A DNA stretch of 64,000 nucleotides. It comes from Streptococcus mitis (GTDB lineage Bacteria; Bacillota; Bacilli; Lactobacillales; Streptococcaceae). Position numbers and translations under genes: made by a program. The stretch is from the NCBI RefSeq assembly GCF_000722765.2, contig NZ_CP028415.1, forward strand, positions 440,501 to 504,500, in the 5' to 3' direction. The first letter of the stretch is position 1. Every line of letters begins with the position of its first letter. The notes under the pieces were generated by a model, which worked only from the letters and a program-made list of their open reading frames with translations, had not been told where the DNA came from and searched no databases. Shown here piece by piece: positions 34,017 to 44,213 of the stretch.

Positions 34017-34352
34017 ATGAAACATTTGTTTAAATTGATAATCCTATTTCCCTGGTTTTACTTTTTCAGCTGGATTGAAAAGGATAATAGAGATAGTAAA
34101 TTTTTCCCATTTTTTTACTATTTTTACTGGATTTACATCCCCCTCTATGCTCTTTTTAGCCTTGCTTGGACAGTTATTTCAGTTCTGTTTTTCAATATCG
34201 TCTTGAGAAATGTGACAGATATCAAGTTATGGGGCATTTGGTTTCTTTTTATTCTGCTAGCTATTGGTCTGAATAGGTTAACTTATTTCTGTTTCAAAAA
34301 AATGCTTCGTTTGAGACGGGAGCTAGGGAAGTCTAAAGGTGGAAGGCATTGA
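34017..34352 (+). CDS. membrane protein, tandem paralogue 1
   Basis: 111 residues from the ATG at 34017 (MKHLFKLIILFPWFYFF), RBS AGAGGGGGG about 7 bases upstream. Three hydrophobic segments (about 4-20, 33-65, 70-95) rich in aromatic residues, then a basic tail LRRELGKSKGGRH. A homologous protein follows at 34418. Both share FPWFYFF/FPCLYFF, YYFYWIYI, and the identical last 13 residues. Family not recognised. The invariant tail suggests a conserved cytoplasmic contact. Confidence 0.72.
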   Translation: MKHLFKLIILFPWFYFFSWIEKDNRDSKFFPFFYYFYWIYIPLYALFSLAWTVISVLFFNIVLRNVTDIKLWGIWFLFILLAIGLNRLTYFCFKKMLRLRRELGKSKGGRH

Positions 34353-34417
34353 TTTATATTGGTAAGAACATTTAATAGAACGAAACTAAAGAAAACAATT
34401 TCAAAGAGGAGGTGTCG

Positions 34418-34765
34418 ATGATGAAACTGTCCTTTAATTGGTTTCATTTGATACTCTTATTTCCTTGTTTATATTTTTTCTATTGGATAGACAATGCTGA
34501 CAGAAACAGTAAAATTTTCCCCATCTTATACTATTTTTACTGGATTTATATTTCCCTTTTAGCTCTGTTTAGCATGGATATGACAATTTTTTCATTCTTA
34601 TTTTTCACTTTTGTTCTAGATTATGTATCAGATGATAGTGATTGGGGTGTTTGGTTGCTTTTGATAGTCTTATCTCTAGGCAGTGACTGGTTAACCTATA
34701 TCTTTTTCAAAAACATGTTTCGCTTGAGACGAGAACTAGGGAAGTCAAAAGGTGGAAGGCATTGA
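34418..34765 (+). CDS. membrane protein, tandem paralogue 2
   Basis: 115 residues from the ATG at 34418 (GTG two codons earlier is possible; RBS GAGGAGG at 34407-34412 favours the ATG). Same layout as the gene at 34017: LILLFPCLYFFYWIDNADRNSK, YYFYWIYISL, C-terminal LRRELGKSKGGRH. Intergenic sequence after the two stops (ATTGATTTATAT) is also nearly the same, so the whole unit including its leader was duplicated in tandem. Confidence 0.72.
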   Translation: MMKLSFNWFHLILLFPCLYFFYWIDNADRNSKIFPILYYFYWIYISLLALFSMDMTIFSFLFFTFVLDYVSDDSDWGVWLLLIVLSLGSDWLTYIFFKNMFRLRRELGKSKGGRH

Positions 34766-34797
34766 TTTATATGGTTTTTATTGATAGGAGGTAGCTT

Positions 34798-35085
34798 ATG
34801 ACACGTCTAAAATCATTTATTACACGCTATTCCAAGGTTTATATTGGTTTAGTTCTGCTAATCTGGCTTGCGTTCTTCTTTCTTCCTTGGGGCAGTCCGA
34901 TTCTGGGGGGAAAGATTGACCTCTTCAGCATACAGAAAGTCTTGCTAGTTTTTGGTATTCTGTCTATTTTGATGGCCTTGCTGTCCAAGAAAGTCAGTCT
35001 CTTTGTTTTTGGATTGATCTGCTGTTTTTCTCTTTGGATTAATCTATTTATCCTATTTGCGATTTTGCCGATTTTTGGCAATTAA
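34798..35085 (+). CDS. small hydrophobic membrane protein
   Basis: 95 residues, three predicted helices (about 14-32, 46-62, 66-90), RBS GATAGGAGGTAGCTT. Not recognised. Third of a run of small membrane-protein genes between der and secA, with a terminator shortly after its stop. Confidence 0.68.
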   Translation: MTRLKSFITRYSKVYIGLVLLIWLAFFFLPWGSPILGGKIDLFSIQKVLLVFGILSILMALLSKKVSLFVFGLICCFSLWINLFILFAILPIFGN

Positions 35086-35103
35086 AGTATCATAAAAGTC
35101 TGA

Positions 35104-35133
35104 GAGGTTAGCTTGGAAACTAGCCTCTTTTTC
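35104..35133 (+). terminator. terminator before secA
   Basis: GAGGTTAG (35104-35111) with CTAGCCTC (35120-35127), 8-base loop, then TTTTTCC. Confidence 0.8.
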
Positions 35134-35156
35134 CTTTTCAAAATGGGGATTCTTCC

Positions 35157-35185
35157 TTGAAAATAATCAGTAATTGTGCTAAAAT
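35157..35185 (+). promoter_or_regulatory. secA promoter
   Basis: TTGAAA (35157-35162), 17-base spacer, TAAAAT (35180-35185). Confidence 0.6.
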
Positions 35186-35230
35186 TAAAAGAACATTCTA
35201 AAATATTCGGAATTTAAAGTAAGGAAAAAC

Positions 35231-37744
35231 ATGGCTAATATTTTAAAAACAATTATCGAAAATGATAAAGGAGAAATCCGTCGTCTGGAAAAGATGGCTG
35301 ACAAGGTTTTCAAATACGAAGACCAAATGGCTGCTTTGACTGATGACCAACTAAAAGCAAAAACAGTCGAATTTAAAGAACGTTATCAAAATGGAGAATC
35401 ACTGGATTCATTGCTTTATGAAGCATTTGCGGTTGTCCGTGAAGGTGCCAAACGTGTCCTAGGACTCTTCCCATATAAGGTTCAGGTCATGGGAGGAATC
35501 GTTCTTCACCATGGTGACGTGCCAGAGATGCGTACAGGGGAAGGGAAAACCTTGACTGCGACCATGCCCGTATACCTCAATGCCCTTTCAGGTAAAGGGG
35601 TTCACGTAGTTACGGTTAACGAATACCTGTCCGAACGTGACGCGACTGAGATGGGTGAATTGTACTCATGGCTTGGCTTGTCAGTAGGGATTAACTTGGC
35701 TGCCAAATCTCCAATGGAGAAAAAAGAAGCCTATGAGTGTGATATTACTTACTCAACCAACTCAGAAATCGGATTTGACTACCTTCGTGATAACATGGTC
35801 GTTCGTGCTGAAAACATGGTACAACGTCCGCTTAACTATGCCTTGGTCGATGAGGTTGACTCAATCTTGATTGATGAGGCCCGTACACCTTTGATCGTAT
35901 CAGGTGCTAACGCAGTTGAAACCAGTCAGCTCTACCACATGGCAGACCACTATGTAAAATCTTTGGACAAAGACGACTACATCATCGATGTGCAGTCTAA
36001 GACTATTGGTTTGTCTGATTCAGGGATTGACAAGGCTGAAAGCTACTTCAAACTTGAAAACCTCTATGACATCGAAAACGTAGCTCTGACTCACTTTATC
36101 GATAACGCCCTTCGTGCTAACTACATCATGCTTCTCGATATTGACTATGTGGTGAGCGAAGAACAAGAAATTTTGATTGTTGACCAATTTACAGGTCGTA
36201 CTATGGAAGGTCGTCGTTATTCTGATGGATTGCACCAAGCCATTGAAGCTAAAGAAGGTGTGCCAATTCAGGATGAAACCAAGACATCTGCCTCAATCAC
36301 TTACCAAAATCTCTTCCGTATGTACAAGAAATTGTCTGGTATGACGGGTACAGGTAAGACTGAGGAAGAAGAATTCCGTGAAATTTACAACATTCGTGTT
36401 ATTCCAATCCCAACAAACCGTCCTGTTCAACGTATTGACCACTCAGACCTTCTTTATGCAAGTATTGAGGCTAAGTTTAAGGCGGTTGTCGAAGACGTTA
36501 AGACTCGTTACCAAAAAGGTCAACCTGTCTTGGTTGGTACAGTTGCAGTTGAAACCAGTGACTACATTTCTAAAAAATTGGTCGCAGCTGGTGTTCCTCA
36601 CGAAGTCTTGAATGCCAAAAACCACTATAAAGAAGCCCAAATCATCATGAATGCTGGTCAACGTGGTGCTGTTACCATCGCAACCAACATGGCTGGTCGT
36701 GGTACCGACATCAAGCTTGGGGAAGGGGTTCGCGAATTAGGTGGACTTTGTGTGATTGGTACAGAACGACATGAAAGCCGTCGTATCGATAATCAGCTTC
36801 GTGGACGTTCAGGTCGTCAAGGAGACCCAGGTGAGTCACAATTCTACCTATCTCTTGAAGATGACTTGATGAAACGTTTTGGTTCTGAACGCTTGAAGGG
36901 AATCTTTGAACGCTTGAATATGTCTGAAGAGGCCATTGAGTCTCGTATGTTGACACGTCAGGTTGAAGCAGCGCAAAAACGTGTCGAAGGAAATAACTAC
37001 GATACCCGTAAACAAGTCCTTCAATACGATGACGTCATGCGTGAACAACGTGAAATTATCTACGCTCAACGTTACGACGTCATCACTGCAGATCGTGATT
37101 TGGCACCTGAAATTCAGGCTATGATCAAACGCACGATTGGTCGTGTCGTTGATGGTCATGCGCGTGCAAAACAAGATGAAAAACTCGAAGCAATTTTGAA
37201 TTTTGCTAAGTATAACTTGCTTCCAGAAGATTCTATTACGATGGAAGACTTGTCAGGCTTGTCTGATAAGGCCATCAAGGAAGAGCTCTTCCAACGTGCC
37301 TTGCAGGTTTACGATAGTCAGGTTTCAAAACTACGCGATGAAGACGCAGTTAAAGAATTCCAAAAAGTTTTGATTCTACGAGTGGTAGATAACAAGTGGA
37401 CAGATCATATCGATGCCCTTGATCAATTGCGTAACGCGGTTGGACTTCGTGGCTATGCTCAGAACAACCCTGTTGTTGAGTATCAGGCAGAAGGTTTCCG
37501 TATGTTTAATGACATGATTGGTTCGATTGAGTTTGATGTGACACGCTTGATGATGAAAGCCCAAATTCATGAACAAGAAAGACCACAAGCAGAACACCAT
37601 ATCAGTACAACAGCGACTCGTAATATCGCTGCCCACCAAGCAAATATACCTGAAAATCTGGATTTGAGCCAGATTGGACGGAATGAACTTTGCCCATGTG
37701 GTTCTGGTAAGAAGTTTAAAAACTGTCACGGCAAAAGACAATAA
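35231..37744 (+). CDS. secA: preprotein translocase ATPase SecA
   Basis: 837 residues, full-length SecA1. Motor for Sec export. Walker [11 protein letters not shown] (about 101-110), [13 protein letters not shown] box, cross-linking and scaffold regions, helicase motifs GRGTDIKLG and [11 protein letters not shown], and the C-terminal zinc/SecB-binding motif [25 protein letters not shown]. The nearest accessory SecA2 locus is not in this window. Confidence 0.98.
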   Translation: MANILKTIIENDKGEIRRLEKMADKVFKYEDQMAALTDDQLKAKTVEFKERYQNGESLDSLLYEAFAVVREGAKRVLGLFPYKVQVMGGIVLHHGDVPEMRTGEGKTLTATMPVYLNALSGKGVHVVTVNEYLSERDATEMGELYSWLGLSVGINLAAKSPMEKKEAYECDITYSTNSEIGFDYLRDNMVVRAENMVQRPLNYALVDEVDSILIDEARTPLIVSGANAVETSQLYHMADHYVKSLDKDDYIIDVQSKTIGLSDSGIDKAESYFKLENLYDIENVALTHFIDNALRANYIMLLDIDYVVSEEQEILIVDQFTGRTMEGRRYSDGLHQAIEAKEGVPIQDETKTSASITYQNLFRMYKKLSGMTGTGKTEEEEFREIYNIRVIPIPTNRPVQRIDHSDLLYASIEAKFKAVVEDVKTRYQKGQPVLVGTVAVETSDYISKKLVAAGVPHEVLNAKNHYKEAQIIMNAGQRGAVTIATNMAGRGTDIKLGEGVRELGGLCVIGTERHESRRIDNQLRGRSGRQGDPGESQFYLSLEDDLMKRFGSERLKGIFERLNMSEEAIESRMLTRQVEAAQKRVEGNNYDTRKQVLQYDDVMREQREIIYAQRYDVITADRDLAPEIQAMIKRTIGRVVDGHARAKQDEKLEAILNFAKYNLLPEDSITMEDLSGLSDKAIKEELFQRALQVYDSQVSKLRDEDAVKEFQKVLILRVVDNKWTDHIDALDQLRNAVGLRGYAQNNPVVEYQAEGFRMFNDMIGSIEFDVTRLMMKAQIHEQERPQAEHHISTTATRNIAAHQANIPENLDLSQIGRNELCPCGSGKKFKNCHGKRQ

Positions 37745-37782
37745 AATGAGATAGTTTAGAGGCGGATACCTTGTGAAAAGTA

Positions 37783-37887
37783 ATACTCAATGAAAATCAA
37801 AGAGCAAACTAGGAAGCGACCCGAAGCCTGTACTTGAGTACGGCAAGGGGAAGCTGACGTGGTTTGAATTTGATTTTCGAAGAGTAT
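37783..37887 (+). repeat. MITE-like dispersed repeat, copy B (105 bp)
   Basis: Starts ATACTCAATGAAAATCAAAG and ends GATTTTCGAAGAGTAT. Internally shortened compared with copies A and D. It is flanked by GGATACC (37764-37770) and GGTATCC (37900-37906), so it seems inserted into the loop of an older hairpin between secA and the DAHP synthase gene. Confidence 0.85.
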
Positions 37888-37930
37888 AAATTTTTACTTG
37901 GTATCCGTTTGCCTTATAAGGAGATGAGTT

Positions 37931-38962
37931 ATGGTATTTACAGCAAAAAGTCCTAAAATTAATATTGAAGAAGTTCGTGCCTTATCAAAATTAGAAGGCC
38001 AAGCTTTAGAGAGAAAATCACAGCGCGATCAAGAGCTAGAAGCCATTATACGTGGAGAAGACCAGCGGATTCTCTTGGTAATCGGGCCATGCTCATCTGA
38101 CAATGAAGAAGCTGTCCTTGAGTACGCTAAACGTTTGGCAGCTTTGCAAGAAGAAGTGGCAGACCGTATCTTTATGGTTATGCGCGTTTACACTGCCAAA
38201 CCTCGTACCAACGGAGATGGCTATAAGGGCTTGATTCACCAACCTAACGCGACAGAAGCGCCTAGTCTTATAAATGGAATCAAAGCCGTTCGCCATCTTC
38301 ATTATCGTGTCATCACGGAAACAGGTATGACTACTGCTGATGAAATGCTTTATCCTGAAAATCTTCCGCTTGTGGATGATTTGATTTCTTACATGGCAGT
38401 TGGTGCTCGTTCGGTTGAAGATCAGCAACACCGCTTTGTGGCCAGTGGGGCAGATTTCGCGACTGGTTTTAAAAATCCAACCTCTGGAAATCTCAATGTT
38501 ATGTTTAATGGGATTTATGCTGCTCAAAACAAACAAAGTTTCCTTTTCCTAGGAAAAGAAGTGGAAACAACTGGGAACCCGCTTTCGCATGCCATTCTTC
38601 GTGGAGCAATTAATGAGTATGGTAAGAATATTCCTAACTACTACTATGATAATTTGATGGATACCATTGCTCAGTATGAGAAAATGGGCTTGGAAAATCC
38701 ATTTATCATTGTGGACACCAATCATGACAATTCTGGCAAGCAATATATGGACCAGATTCGAATTGTCCGCCAGACCTTGATTAACCGTGATTGGAATGAA
38801 AAAATCAAGCAGTACGTTCGTGGTTTTATGATTGAGTCTTATCTAGAAGACGGCCGTCAAAACGAACCAGAAGTATTTGGCAAGTCTATCACAGACCCTT
38901 GTCTTGGCTGGGAAAATACGGAAGTCCTCGTCAGAGAAATCTACCAAACGCTAGGAGAATAA
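37931..38962 (+). CDS. aroF: 3-deoxy-7-phosphoheptulonate (DAHP) synthase, copy 1
   Basis: 343 residues, type I-alpha (AroFGH-type) enzyme: first step of the shikimate pathway from PEP and erythrose 4-phosphate. Motifs [52 protein letters not shown] and [11 protein letters not shown] (metal ligands Cys, His, Glu, Asp). RBS AAGGAGATGAGTT. It is one base away from a second, about 75-80% similar paralogue, probably a different feedback isozyme. Confidence 0.95.
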   Translation: MVFTAKSPKINIEEVRALSKLEGQALERKSQRDQELEAIIRGEDQRILLVIGPCSSDNEEAVLEYAKRLAALQEEVADRIFMVMRVYTAKPRTNGDGYKGLIHQPNATEAPSLINGIKAVRHLHYRVITETGMTTADEMLYPENLPLVDDLISYMAVGARSVEDQQHRFVASGADFATGFKNPTSGNLNVMFNGIYAAQNKQSFLFLGKEVETTGNPLSHAILRGAINEYGKNIPNYYYDNLMDTIAQYEKMGLENPFIIVDTNHDNSGKQYMDQIRIVRQTLINRDWNEKIKQYVRGFMIESYLEDGRQNEPEVFGKSITDPCLGWENTEVLVREIYQTLGE

Positions 38963-38963
38963 G

Positions 38964-39995
38964 ATGGCATTTATTGAAAAAGGTCAAGAAATCGATATTG
39001 AAGCAATCAAGGCAGAAACCCAATTGTCTGCGGAAGCCTTGCGACTAAAGGAGCGCCGTGATAGAGAATTGGCAGACATCATTTCAGGGGAAGATGACCG
39101 TATCCTCTTGGTGATTGGTCCTTGCTCTTCTGATAATGAAGAGGCTGTCTTGGAATATGCCCGCCGTTTATCAGCCTTGCAAAAGAAGGTGGCGGACAAG
39201 ATTTTCATGGTTATGCGTGTTTATACAGCTAAACCTCGCACCAACGGAGACGGTTATAAGGGCTTGGTTCACCAACCTGATACGTCTAAGGCTCCAAGTC
39301 TGATTAACGGCTTGCAGGCTGTGCGCCAGTTGCACTACCGCGTGATTACAGAGACTGGTTTGACAACGGCAGATGAGATGCTTTATCCGTCAAATCTGGT
39401 CTTGGTGGATGACTTGGTCAGCTACCATGCTGTTGGGGCTCGTTCTGTGGAAGACCAAGAGCACCGCTTTGTGGCTTCAGGAATTGATGCACCAGTAGGG
39501 ATGAAAAATCCAACCTCAGGAAATCTTGGAGTCATGTTTAACGGTATCTATGCTGCTCAAAACAAACAAACCTTCCTCTTTCATGGCCAAGAAGTTGAGA
39601 CTTCAGGAAATCCCTTGGCCCATGTCATCCTTCGTGGCGCAGTTAATGAATATGGGAAAAATGAGCCTAACTTTTACTATGAAACCCTGCTAAATGCCAT
39701 TGAACGCTATGAAGCCATGGGACTTGAAAATCCCTTTATCCTCATCGATACCAACCATGATAACTCGGGCAAGCAATATATGGAGCAGATTCGAATTGTT
39801 CGCCAGACCTTGCAAAATCGTGATTGGAATGAGAAAATCAAAAAGACGGTTCGAGGATTTATGATTGAATCTTACCTAGCAGATGGTCGTCAAAATCAAC
39901 CAGAGGTCTTTGGTTGCTCCATTACCGACCCTTGCCTAGGTTGGGAAAATACAGAGGCCTTGGTAGAAGAAATCTATGCTACCTTGACAAAATAA
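38964..39995 (+). CDS. aroF: 3-deoxy-7-phosphoheptulonate (DAHP) synthase, copy 2
   Basis: 343 residues, tandem paralogue of the preceding gene, same motifs ([35 protein letters not shown]). The N-terminal 35 residues, where allosteric sites of this class lie, differ most ([21 protein letters not shown] versus IEEVRALSKLEGQALERKSQR), which suggests separate aromatic amino acid inhibition. Paralogue numbering unknown. RBS AGGAGAATAAG. Confidence 0.95.
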   Translation: MAFIEKGQEIDIEAIKAETQLSAEALRLKERRDRELADIISGEDDRILLVIGPCSSDNEEAVLEYARRLSALQKKVADKIFMVMRVYTAKPRTNGDGYKGLVHQPDTSKAPSLINGLQAVRQLHYRVITETGLTTADEMLYPSNLVLVDDLVSYHAVGARSVEDQEHRFVASGIDAPVGMKNPTSGNLGVMFNGIYAAQNKQTFLFHGQEVETSGNPLAHVILRGAVNEYGKNEPNFYYETLLNAIERYEAMGLENPFILIDTNHDNSGKQYMEQIRIVRQTLQNRDWNEKIKKTVRGFMIESYLADGRQNQPEVFGCSITDPCLGWENTEALVEEIYATLTK

Positions 39996-40003
39996 GTGAA
40001 AAG

Positions 40004-40034
40004 GATGGAGTTGGGAGATCTCAACTCCTTTTGA
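40004..40034 (+). terminator. hairpin between DAHP synthase and acpS
   Basis: GGAGTTG with CAACTCC around the palindromic GGAGATCT, then TTTTG. Looks like an intrinsic terminator, but acpS starts within its T tract, so it may attenuate acpS or occlude its start. Confidence 0.6.
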
Positions 40035-40039
40035 TGAGA

Positions 40040-40402
40040 ATGATAGTTGGACACGGAATTGACATCGAAGAATTAGCTTCGATAGAAAGCGCAGTTACAC
40101 GACATGAAGGCTTTGCTAAGCGCGTGCTGACCGCTAAGGAAATGGAGCGCTTCACTAGTCTTAAAGGGCGCAGGCAAATCGAATATTTGGCTGGTCGCTG
40201 GTCGGCTAAGGAGGCCTTTTCCAAGGCTATAGGAACGGGTATTGGCAAGCTCGGTTTTCAGGATTTGGAAGTCTTGAACAATGAACGTGGGGCGCCTTAT
40301 TTTAGTCAGTCACCATTTTCAGGAAAGATTTGGCTGTCTATCAGCCATACCGATCAGTTTGTGACAGCCAGTGTCATTTTGGAGGAAAATCATGAAAGCT
40401 AG
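40040..40402 (+). CDS. acpS: holo-[acyl-carrier-protein] synthase
   Basis: 120 residues from the ATG at 40040 ([15 protein letters not shown]); an ATG two codons upstream is also in frame. Transfers 4'-phosphopantetheine from CoA to ACP. Mg-binding GIDIEE (Asp about 8) and [14 protein letters not shown] (Glu) motifs, and SISHTDQF. Overlaps alr by 11 bases: acpS and alr are coupled, as in other Firmicutes. Confidence 0.96.
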   Translation: MIVGHGIDIEELASIESAVTRHEGFAKRVLTAKEMERFTSLKGRRQIEYLAGRWSAKEAFSKAIGTGIGKLGFQDLEVLNNERGAPYFSQSPFSGKIWLSISHTDQFVTASVILEENHES

Positions 40403-41495
40403 TCCACATAGACCAACCAAGGCTCTGATTCATCTGGGAGCTATTCGACACAATATTCAGCAAATGGGGGCTCATATCCCTCAAGGAACGCTCAAATTTG
40501 CCGTAGTCAAGGCTAATGCCTATGGGCATGGGGCTGTTGCTGTTGCGACGGCGATTCAAGATGATGTTGATGGCTTTTGTGTTTCCAATATCGATGAAGC
40601 TATTGAACTCAGACAAGCTGGACTCAGCAAGAAAATCCTCATTTTAGGAGTTTCTGAAATCGAAGCTGTTTCTCTTGCTAAAGAATACGACATCACCTTG
40701 ACAGTGGCTGGACTGGAGTGGATTCAAGAGCTCTTAGATAGGGAAGCGGACCTAACTGGATTGACAGTCCATCTCAAGATTGATTCAGGAATGGGACGGA
40801 TTGGTTTTCGAGAGGCTCGTGAGGCTGAGCAGGCTCAAGATTTGCTCCAACAACATGGTGCTCGTGTTGAAGGGATTTTTACCCACTTTGCTACTGCAGA
40901 CGAGGAATCAGATGACTACTTTAATGCCCAGTTAGAACGGTTTAAAACTATTTTGGCCAGTATGAAAGGTCTTCCAGACTTGGTTCATGCTAGCAATTCT
41001 GCAACAACTCTTTGGCATGCAGAGACTATTTTTAATGCGATCCGTATGGGAGATGCTATGTATGGTCTCAATCCAAGTGGAGAGGTTTTGGACTTACCCT
41101 ATGACTTGAAACCAGCTTTGACCTTGGAGTCTGCTCTGGTTCATGTTAAGACAGTTTCAACTGGAGCTTGTATGGGCTACGGAGCTACCTATCAGGCAGA
41201 TAGCGAGCAAGTCATCGCGACGGTACCAATTGGCTATGCGGATGGTTGGACACGAGACATGCAGAATTTCTCCGTCTTGGTAGATGGGCAAGCTTGCCCA
41301 ATCGTTGGGCGAGTTTCTATGGACCAAATTACCATTCGTCTGCCTAAGCTTTATCCGCTGGGAACAAAAGTCACCCTCATTGGTTCTAACGGGTGCAAGG
41401 AAATCACTGCTACTCAGGTAGCGACCTACCGTGGAACCATTAACTATGAAGTGGTTTGTCTTCTCAGCGACCGCATTCCGAGAGAATATGATTAA
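40392..41495 (+). CDS. alr: alanine racemase
   Basis: 367 residues from the ATG at 40392 ([10 protein letters not shown]), RBS TTGGAGGAAAATC. PLP lysine in [13 protein letters not shown] (about residue 40), catalytic Tyr in the MGYGATY region, PLP phosphate-binding and RMGDAMYGL motifs. Provides D-alanine for cell wall; functionally linked to ddl and murF at the far end of this window. The extension upstream to 40371 lies in acpS. Confidence 0.97.
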   Translation: MKASPHRPTKALIHLGAIRHNIQQMGAHIPQGTLKFAVVKANAYGHGAVAVATAIQDDVDGFCVSNIDEAIELRQAGLSKKILILGVSEIEAVSLAKEYDITLTVAGLEWIQELLDREADLTGLTVHLKIDSGMGRIGFREAREAEQAQDLLQQHGARVEGIFTHFATADEESDDYFNAQLERFKTILASMKGLPDLVHASNSATTLWHAETIFNAIRMGDAMYGLNPSGEVLDLPYDLKPALTLESALVHVKTVSTGACMGYGATYQADSEQVIATVPIGYADGWTRDMQNFSVLVDGQACPIVGRVSMDQITIRLPKLYPLGTKVTLIGSNGCKEITATQVATYRGTINYEVVCLLSDRIPREYD

Positions 41496-41513
41496 AAAAG
41501 AAAGGAGTGGAGC

Positions 41514-43529
41514 ATGAATCTACATCAACCCTTGCATGTCTTACCTGGTGTGGGACCAAAGTCAGCAGAGAAATACGCCAAACTAGGAATTGAAAACTTG
41601 CAAGATCTCTTGCTCTACTTTCCTTTCCGTTACGAAGATTTCAAGACTAAGCAGGTGCTGGAGCTAGAAGACGGTGAGAAGGCGGTTCTTTCTGGTCAAG
41701 TCGTGACTCCTGCCAGTGTCCAGTATTATGGTTTCAAGCGCAATCGCCTGCGCTTTAGTCTTAAGCAGGGAGAAGTCGTTTTTGCGGTGAATTTCTTTAA
41801 CCAGCCTTATCTAGCTGATAAGATAGAGTTGGGAGCAACTCTTGCTGTCTTTGGGAAATGGGACCGTGCTAAGGCCAGTTTGACTGGGATGAAGGTCCTA
41901 GCTCAGGTGGAAGATGACCTCCAACCTGTCTATCGATTGGCTCAGGGAATTAGTCAGGCCAGTCTGGTTAAGGTTATCAAGACAGCCTTTGATCAAGGGT
42001 TGGACCTTTTGATTGAGGAAAATCTTCCCCAGTCTTTACTAGACAAATACAAACTTATGTCCCGTTGTCAGGCGGTTCGAGCTATGCATTTTCCTAAGGA
42101 TCTGGCAGAATACAAGCAGGCCCTTCGCCGTATCAAGTTTGAAGAACTCTTTTATTTCCAAATGCAATTGCAGATGCTTAAGTCTGAAAATAGAGTTCAG
42201 GGCAGCGGTCTGGTTTTGAACTGGTCTCAGGAAAAAGTGACAGCAGTCAAGGAAAGCTTGCCTTTTGCCCTGACCCCAGCTCAGGAAAAGAGTTTGCAGG
42301 AAATTTTGACCGACATGAAGTCCGACCACCACATGAATCGTCTTTTGCAAGGGGATGTGGGGAGCGGGAAAACGGTAGTCGCTGGCTTGGCTATGTATGC
42401 GGCAGTGACGGCTGGCTACCAAGCAGCCCTCATGGTACCGACAGAAATTCTTGCAGAGCAACATTTTGAGAGTTTACAGGACCTCTTTCCAGACTTGCAA
42501 CTGGCTCTTTTGACAGGATCCTTGAAAGCTGCAGAAAAGAGAGAAGTCTTGGAGACTATTGCCAAGGGTGAGGCTGATTTGATTATCGGAACCCACGCTC
42601 TGATTCAGGATGGGGTGGATTATAATCGCCTTGGTTTGATTATCATCGATGAGCAGCACCGTTTTGGTGTAGGGCAAAGGCGTGTTCTGAGAGAAAAAGG
42701 CGACAATCCTGACGTTCTCATGATGACGGCGACTCCCATTCCACGGACCTTGGCGATCACAGCCTTTGGCGATATGGATGTTTCCATTATTGACCAGATG
42801 CCAGCAGGACGTAAGCCTATTGTGACACGTTGGATCAAGCATGAGCAACTACCTCAGGTCTTGACTTGGTTAGAGGGGGAAATTCAAAAAGGTTCTCAAG
42901 CCTATGTCATCTCTCCCTTGATTGAAGAATCAGAAGCTCTGGATCTGAAAAATGCTATTGCTTTATCAGAGGAGTTGACGGCTCATTTTGCAGGTAAGGC
43001 AGAGGTGGCTCTTTTACATGGTAAGATGAAGAGTGATGAAAAAGACCAGATTATGCAGGAGTTCAAAGAGAGAAAAACGGATATTCTGGTTTCGACGACG
43101 GTTATCGAGGTCGGGGTCAATGTTCCCAATGCGACCGTCATGATTATCATGGATGCCGATCGCTTCGGTCTCAGCCAGCTTCACCAGCTCAGAGGTCGTG
43201 TCGGTCGGGGAGACAAGCAGTCTTATGCAGTTCTCGTTGCCAATCCTAAGACGGATTCTGGGAAAGACCGCATGCGCATCATGACAGAAACGACCAATGG
43301 ATTTGTCCTTGCGGAGGAAGATTTGAAAATGAGGGGTTCTGGTGAGATTTTTGGAACCAGACAGTCAGGTCTTCCAGAGTTCCAAGTAGCTGATATTATC
43401 GAAGATTTTCCGATTTTAGAAGAAGCAAGAAAGGTTGCTAGCTACATTAGTTCGATAGAAGGATGGCAAGAGGATCCAGAGTGGCGGATGATTGCCCTTC
43501 ATCTGGAAAAGAAAGAACATCTAGATTAA
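41514..43529 (+). CDS. recG: ATP-dependent DNA helicase RecG
   Basis: 671 residues. Wedge/OB domain (about 50-150), then SF2 helicase motifs: Walker A GDVGSGKT (about 281-288), DEQH box IIIDEQHRFG, TATPIPRT, and motif VI QLRGRVGRG. Rescues stalled forks and resolves branched DNA. RBS AAAGGAGTGGAGC; 18 bases after alr, same operon. Confidence 0.97.
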   Translation: MNLHQPLHVLPGVGPKSAEKYAKLGIENLQDLLLYFPFRYEDFKTKQVLELEDGEKAVLSGQVVTPASVQYYGFKRNRLRFSLKQGEVVFAVNFFNQPYLADKIELGATLAVFGKWDRAKASLTGMKVLAQVEDDLQPVYRLAQGISQASLVKVIKTAFDQGLDLLIEENLPQSLLDKYKLMSRCQAVRAMHFPKDLAEYKQALRRIKFEELFYFQMQLQMLKSENRVQGSGLVLNWSQEKVTAVKESLPFALTPAQEKSLQEILTDMKSDHHMNRLLQGDVGSGKTVVAGLAMYAAVTAGYQAALMVPTEILAEQHFESLQDLFPDLQLALLTGSLKAAEKREVLETIAKGEADLIIGTHALIQDGVDYNRLGLIIIDEQHRFGVGQRRVLREKGDNPDVLMMTATPIPRTLAITAFGDMDVSIIDQMPAGRKPIVTRWIKHEQLPQVLTWLEGEIQKGSQAYVISPLIEESEALDLKNAIALSEELTAHFAGKAEVALLHGKMKSDEKDQIMQEFKERKTDILVSTTVIEVGVNVPNATVMIIMDADRFGLSQLHQLRGRVGRGDKQSYAVLVANPKTDSGKDRMRIMTETTNGFVLAEEDLKMRGSGEIFGTRQSGLPEFQVADIIEDFPILEEARKVASYISSIEGWQEDPEWRMIALHLEKKEHLD

Positions 43530-43549
43530 GCTTTCTCTAAGGAAATCTT

Positions 43550-43654
43550 ATACTCAATGAAAATCAAAGAGCAAACTAGGAAGCTAGCCGCAAGCTGTAC
43601 TTGAGTACGGTAAGGCGACGTTGACGTGGTTTGAATTTGATTTTCGAAGAGTAT
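43550..43654 (+). repeat. MITE-like dispersed repeat, copy C (105 bp)
   Basis: Same 105-bp deleted form as copy B (about 93% alike), ends ATACTC/GAGTAT. Lies 20 bases after recG. Confidence 0.87.
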
Positions 43655-43716
43655 TAAGCTAGCTTTCAGGTTTGCCCTTTATACTAGAGTCATCAAAAAG
43701 AAACGAGGACTCTCAT

Positions 43717-43779
43717 ATGACAGTAACGATTAAAGTAAATTACCAAACCACTTTCCAAAAGAAAGAAGCAAAAAACTAA
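43717..43779 (+). CDS. 20-codon ORF with good RBS and terminator
   Basis: MTVTIKVNYQTTFQKKEAKN, basic and not hydrophobic. GAGGA lies 8 bases upstream of the ATG, TATACT (43680-43685) may be its -10, and a terminator follows 17 bases after the stop, so it has the parts of a very small monocistronic gene. No known peptide family is recognised; it has no Gly-Gly leader and no signal peptide. Confidence 0.45.
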   Translation: MTVTIKVNYQTTFQKKEAKN

Positions 43780-43795
43780 TAGAAATAGAAGGAAG

Positions 43796-43818
43796 AAAGA
43801 GCAAAATGCTCTTTTTTT
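43796..43818 (+). terminator. terminator after the 20-codon ORF
   Basis: AAAGAGCA (43796-43803) with TGCTCTTT (43807-43814), 3-base loop, then TTTTTG. Confidence 0.8.
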
Positions 43819-44052
43819 GTTTCTAAAACTACAATTTATTGAATCTGAAATAGTAAACCGTGGATTCTAAAACATTTCTAGAAATTAATTTGACTTTCCT
43901 AATTTATTTGTGCACATCTTATTTCAATACACTATATCTTACTGTTTCAGAGCTCACATCTACCATAACTAAAAAACAGATTCTTCCATCTATCACGGAA
44001 AAATCTGTCATTGATTTAATGATTTACAAAAACTCCTTCTCAAAGCATCCCA

Positions 44053-44201
44053 TTAGTCCAGCAGTTGGTCTGCCTGGCTGATGGCTCGCTCGGGTTGCTG
44101 GGTAAAGGGTTTATTCCAGAAAAACTCCAACCACGGTTTACGAACCTTGTCTTTGCTGGTTTCTCTGTATTTTTTAAGTTCCAAGAACGCCATCTTGACT
44201 A
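44053..44201 (-). pseudogene. Rpn nuclease 3'-segment duplicate, copy 3
   Basis: About 149 bases on the minus strand match the rpn segment coding VKMAFLELKKYRETSK through PERAISQADQLLD, then run into unrelated sequence with a stop. It has no start and a FFWNK variation, so it is a silent fragment. It lies head-to-tail after copy 2. Confidence 0.75.
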
Positions 44202-44213
44202 TTAGTGCTGGTC

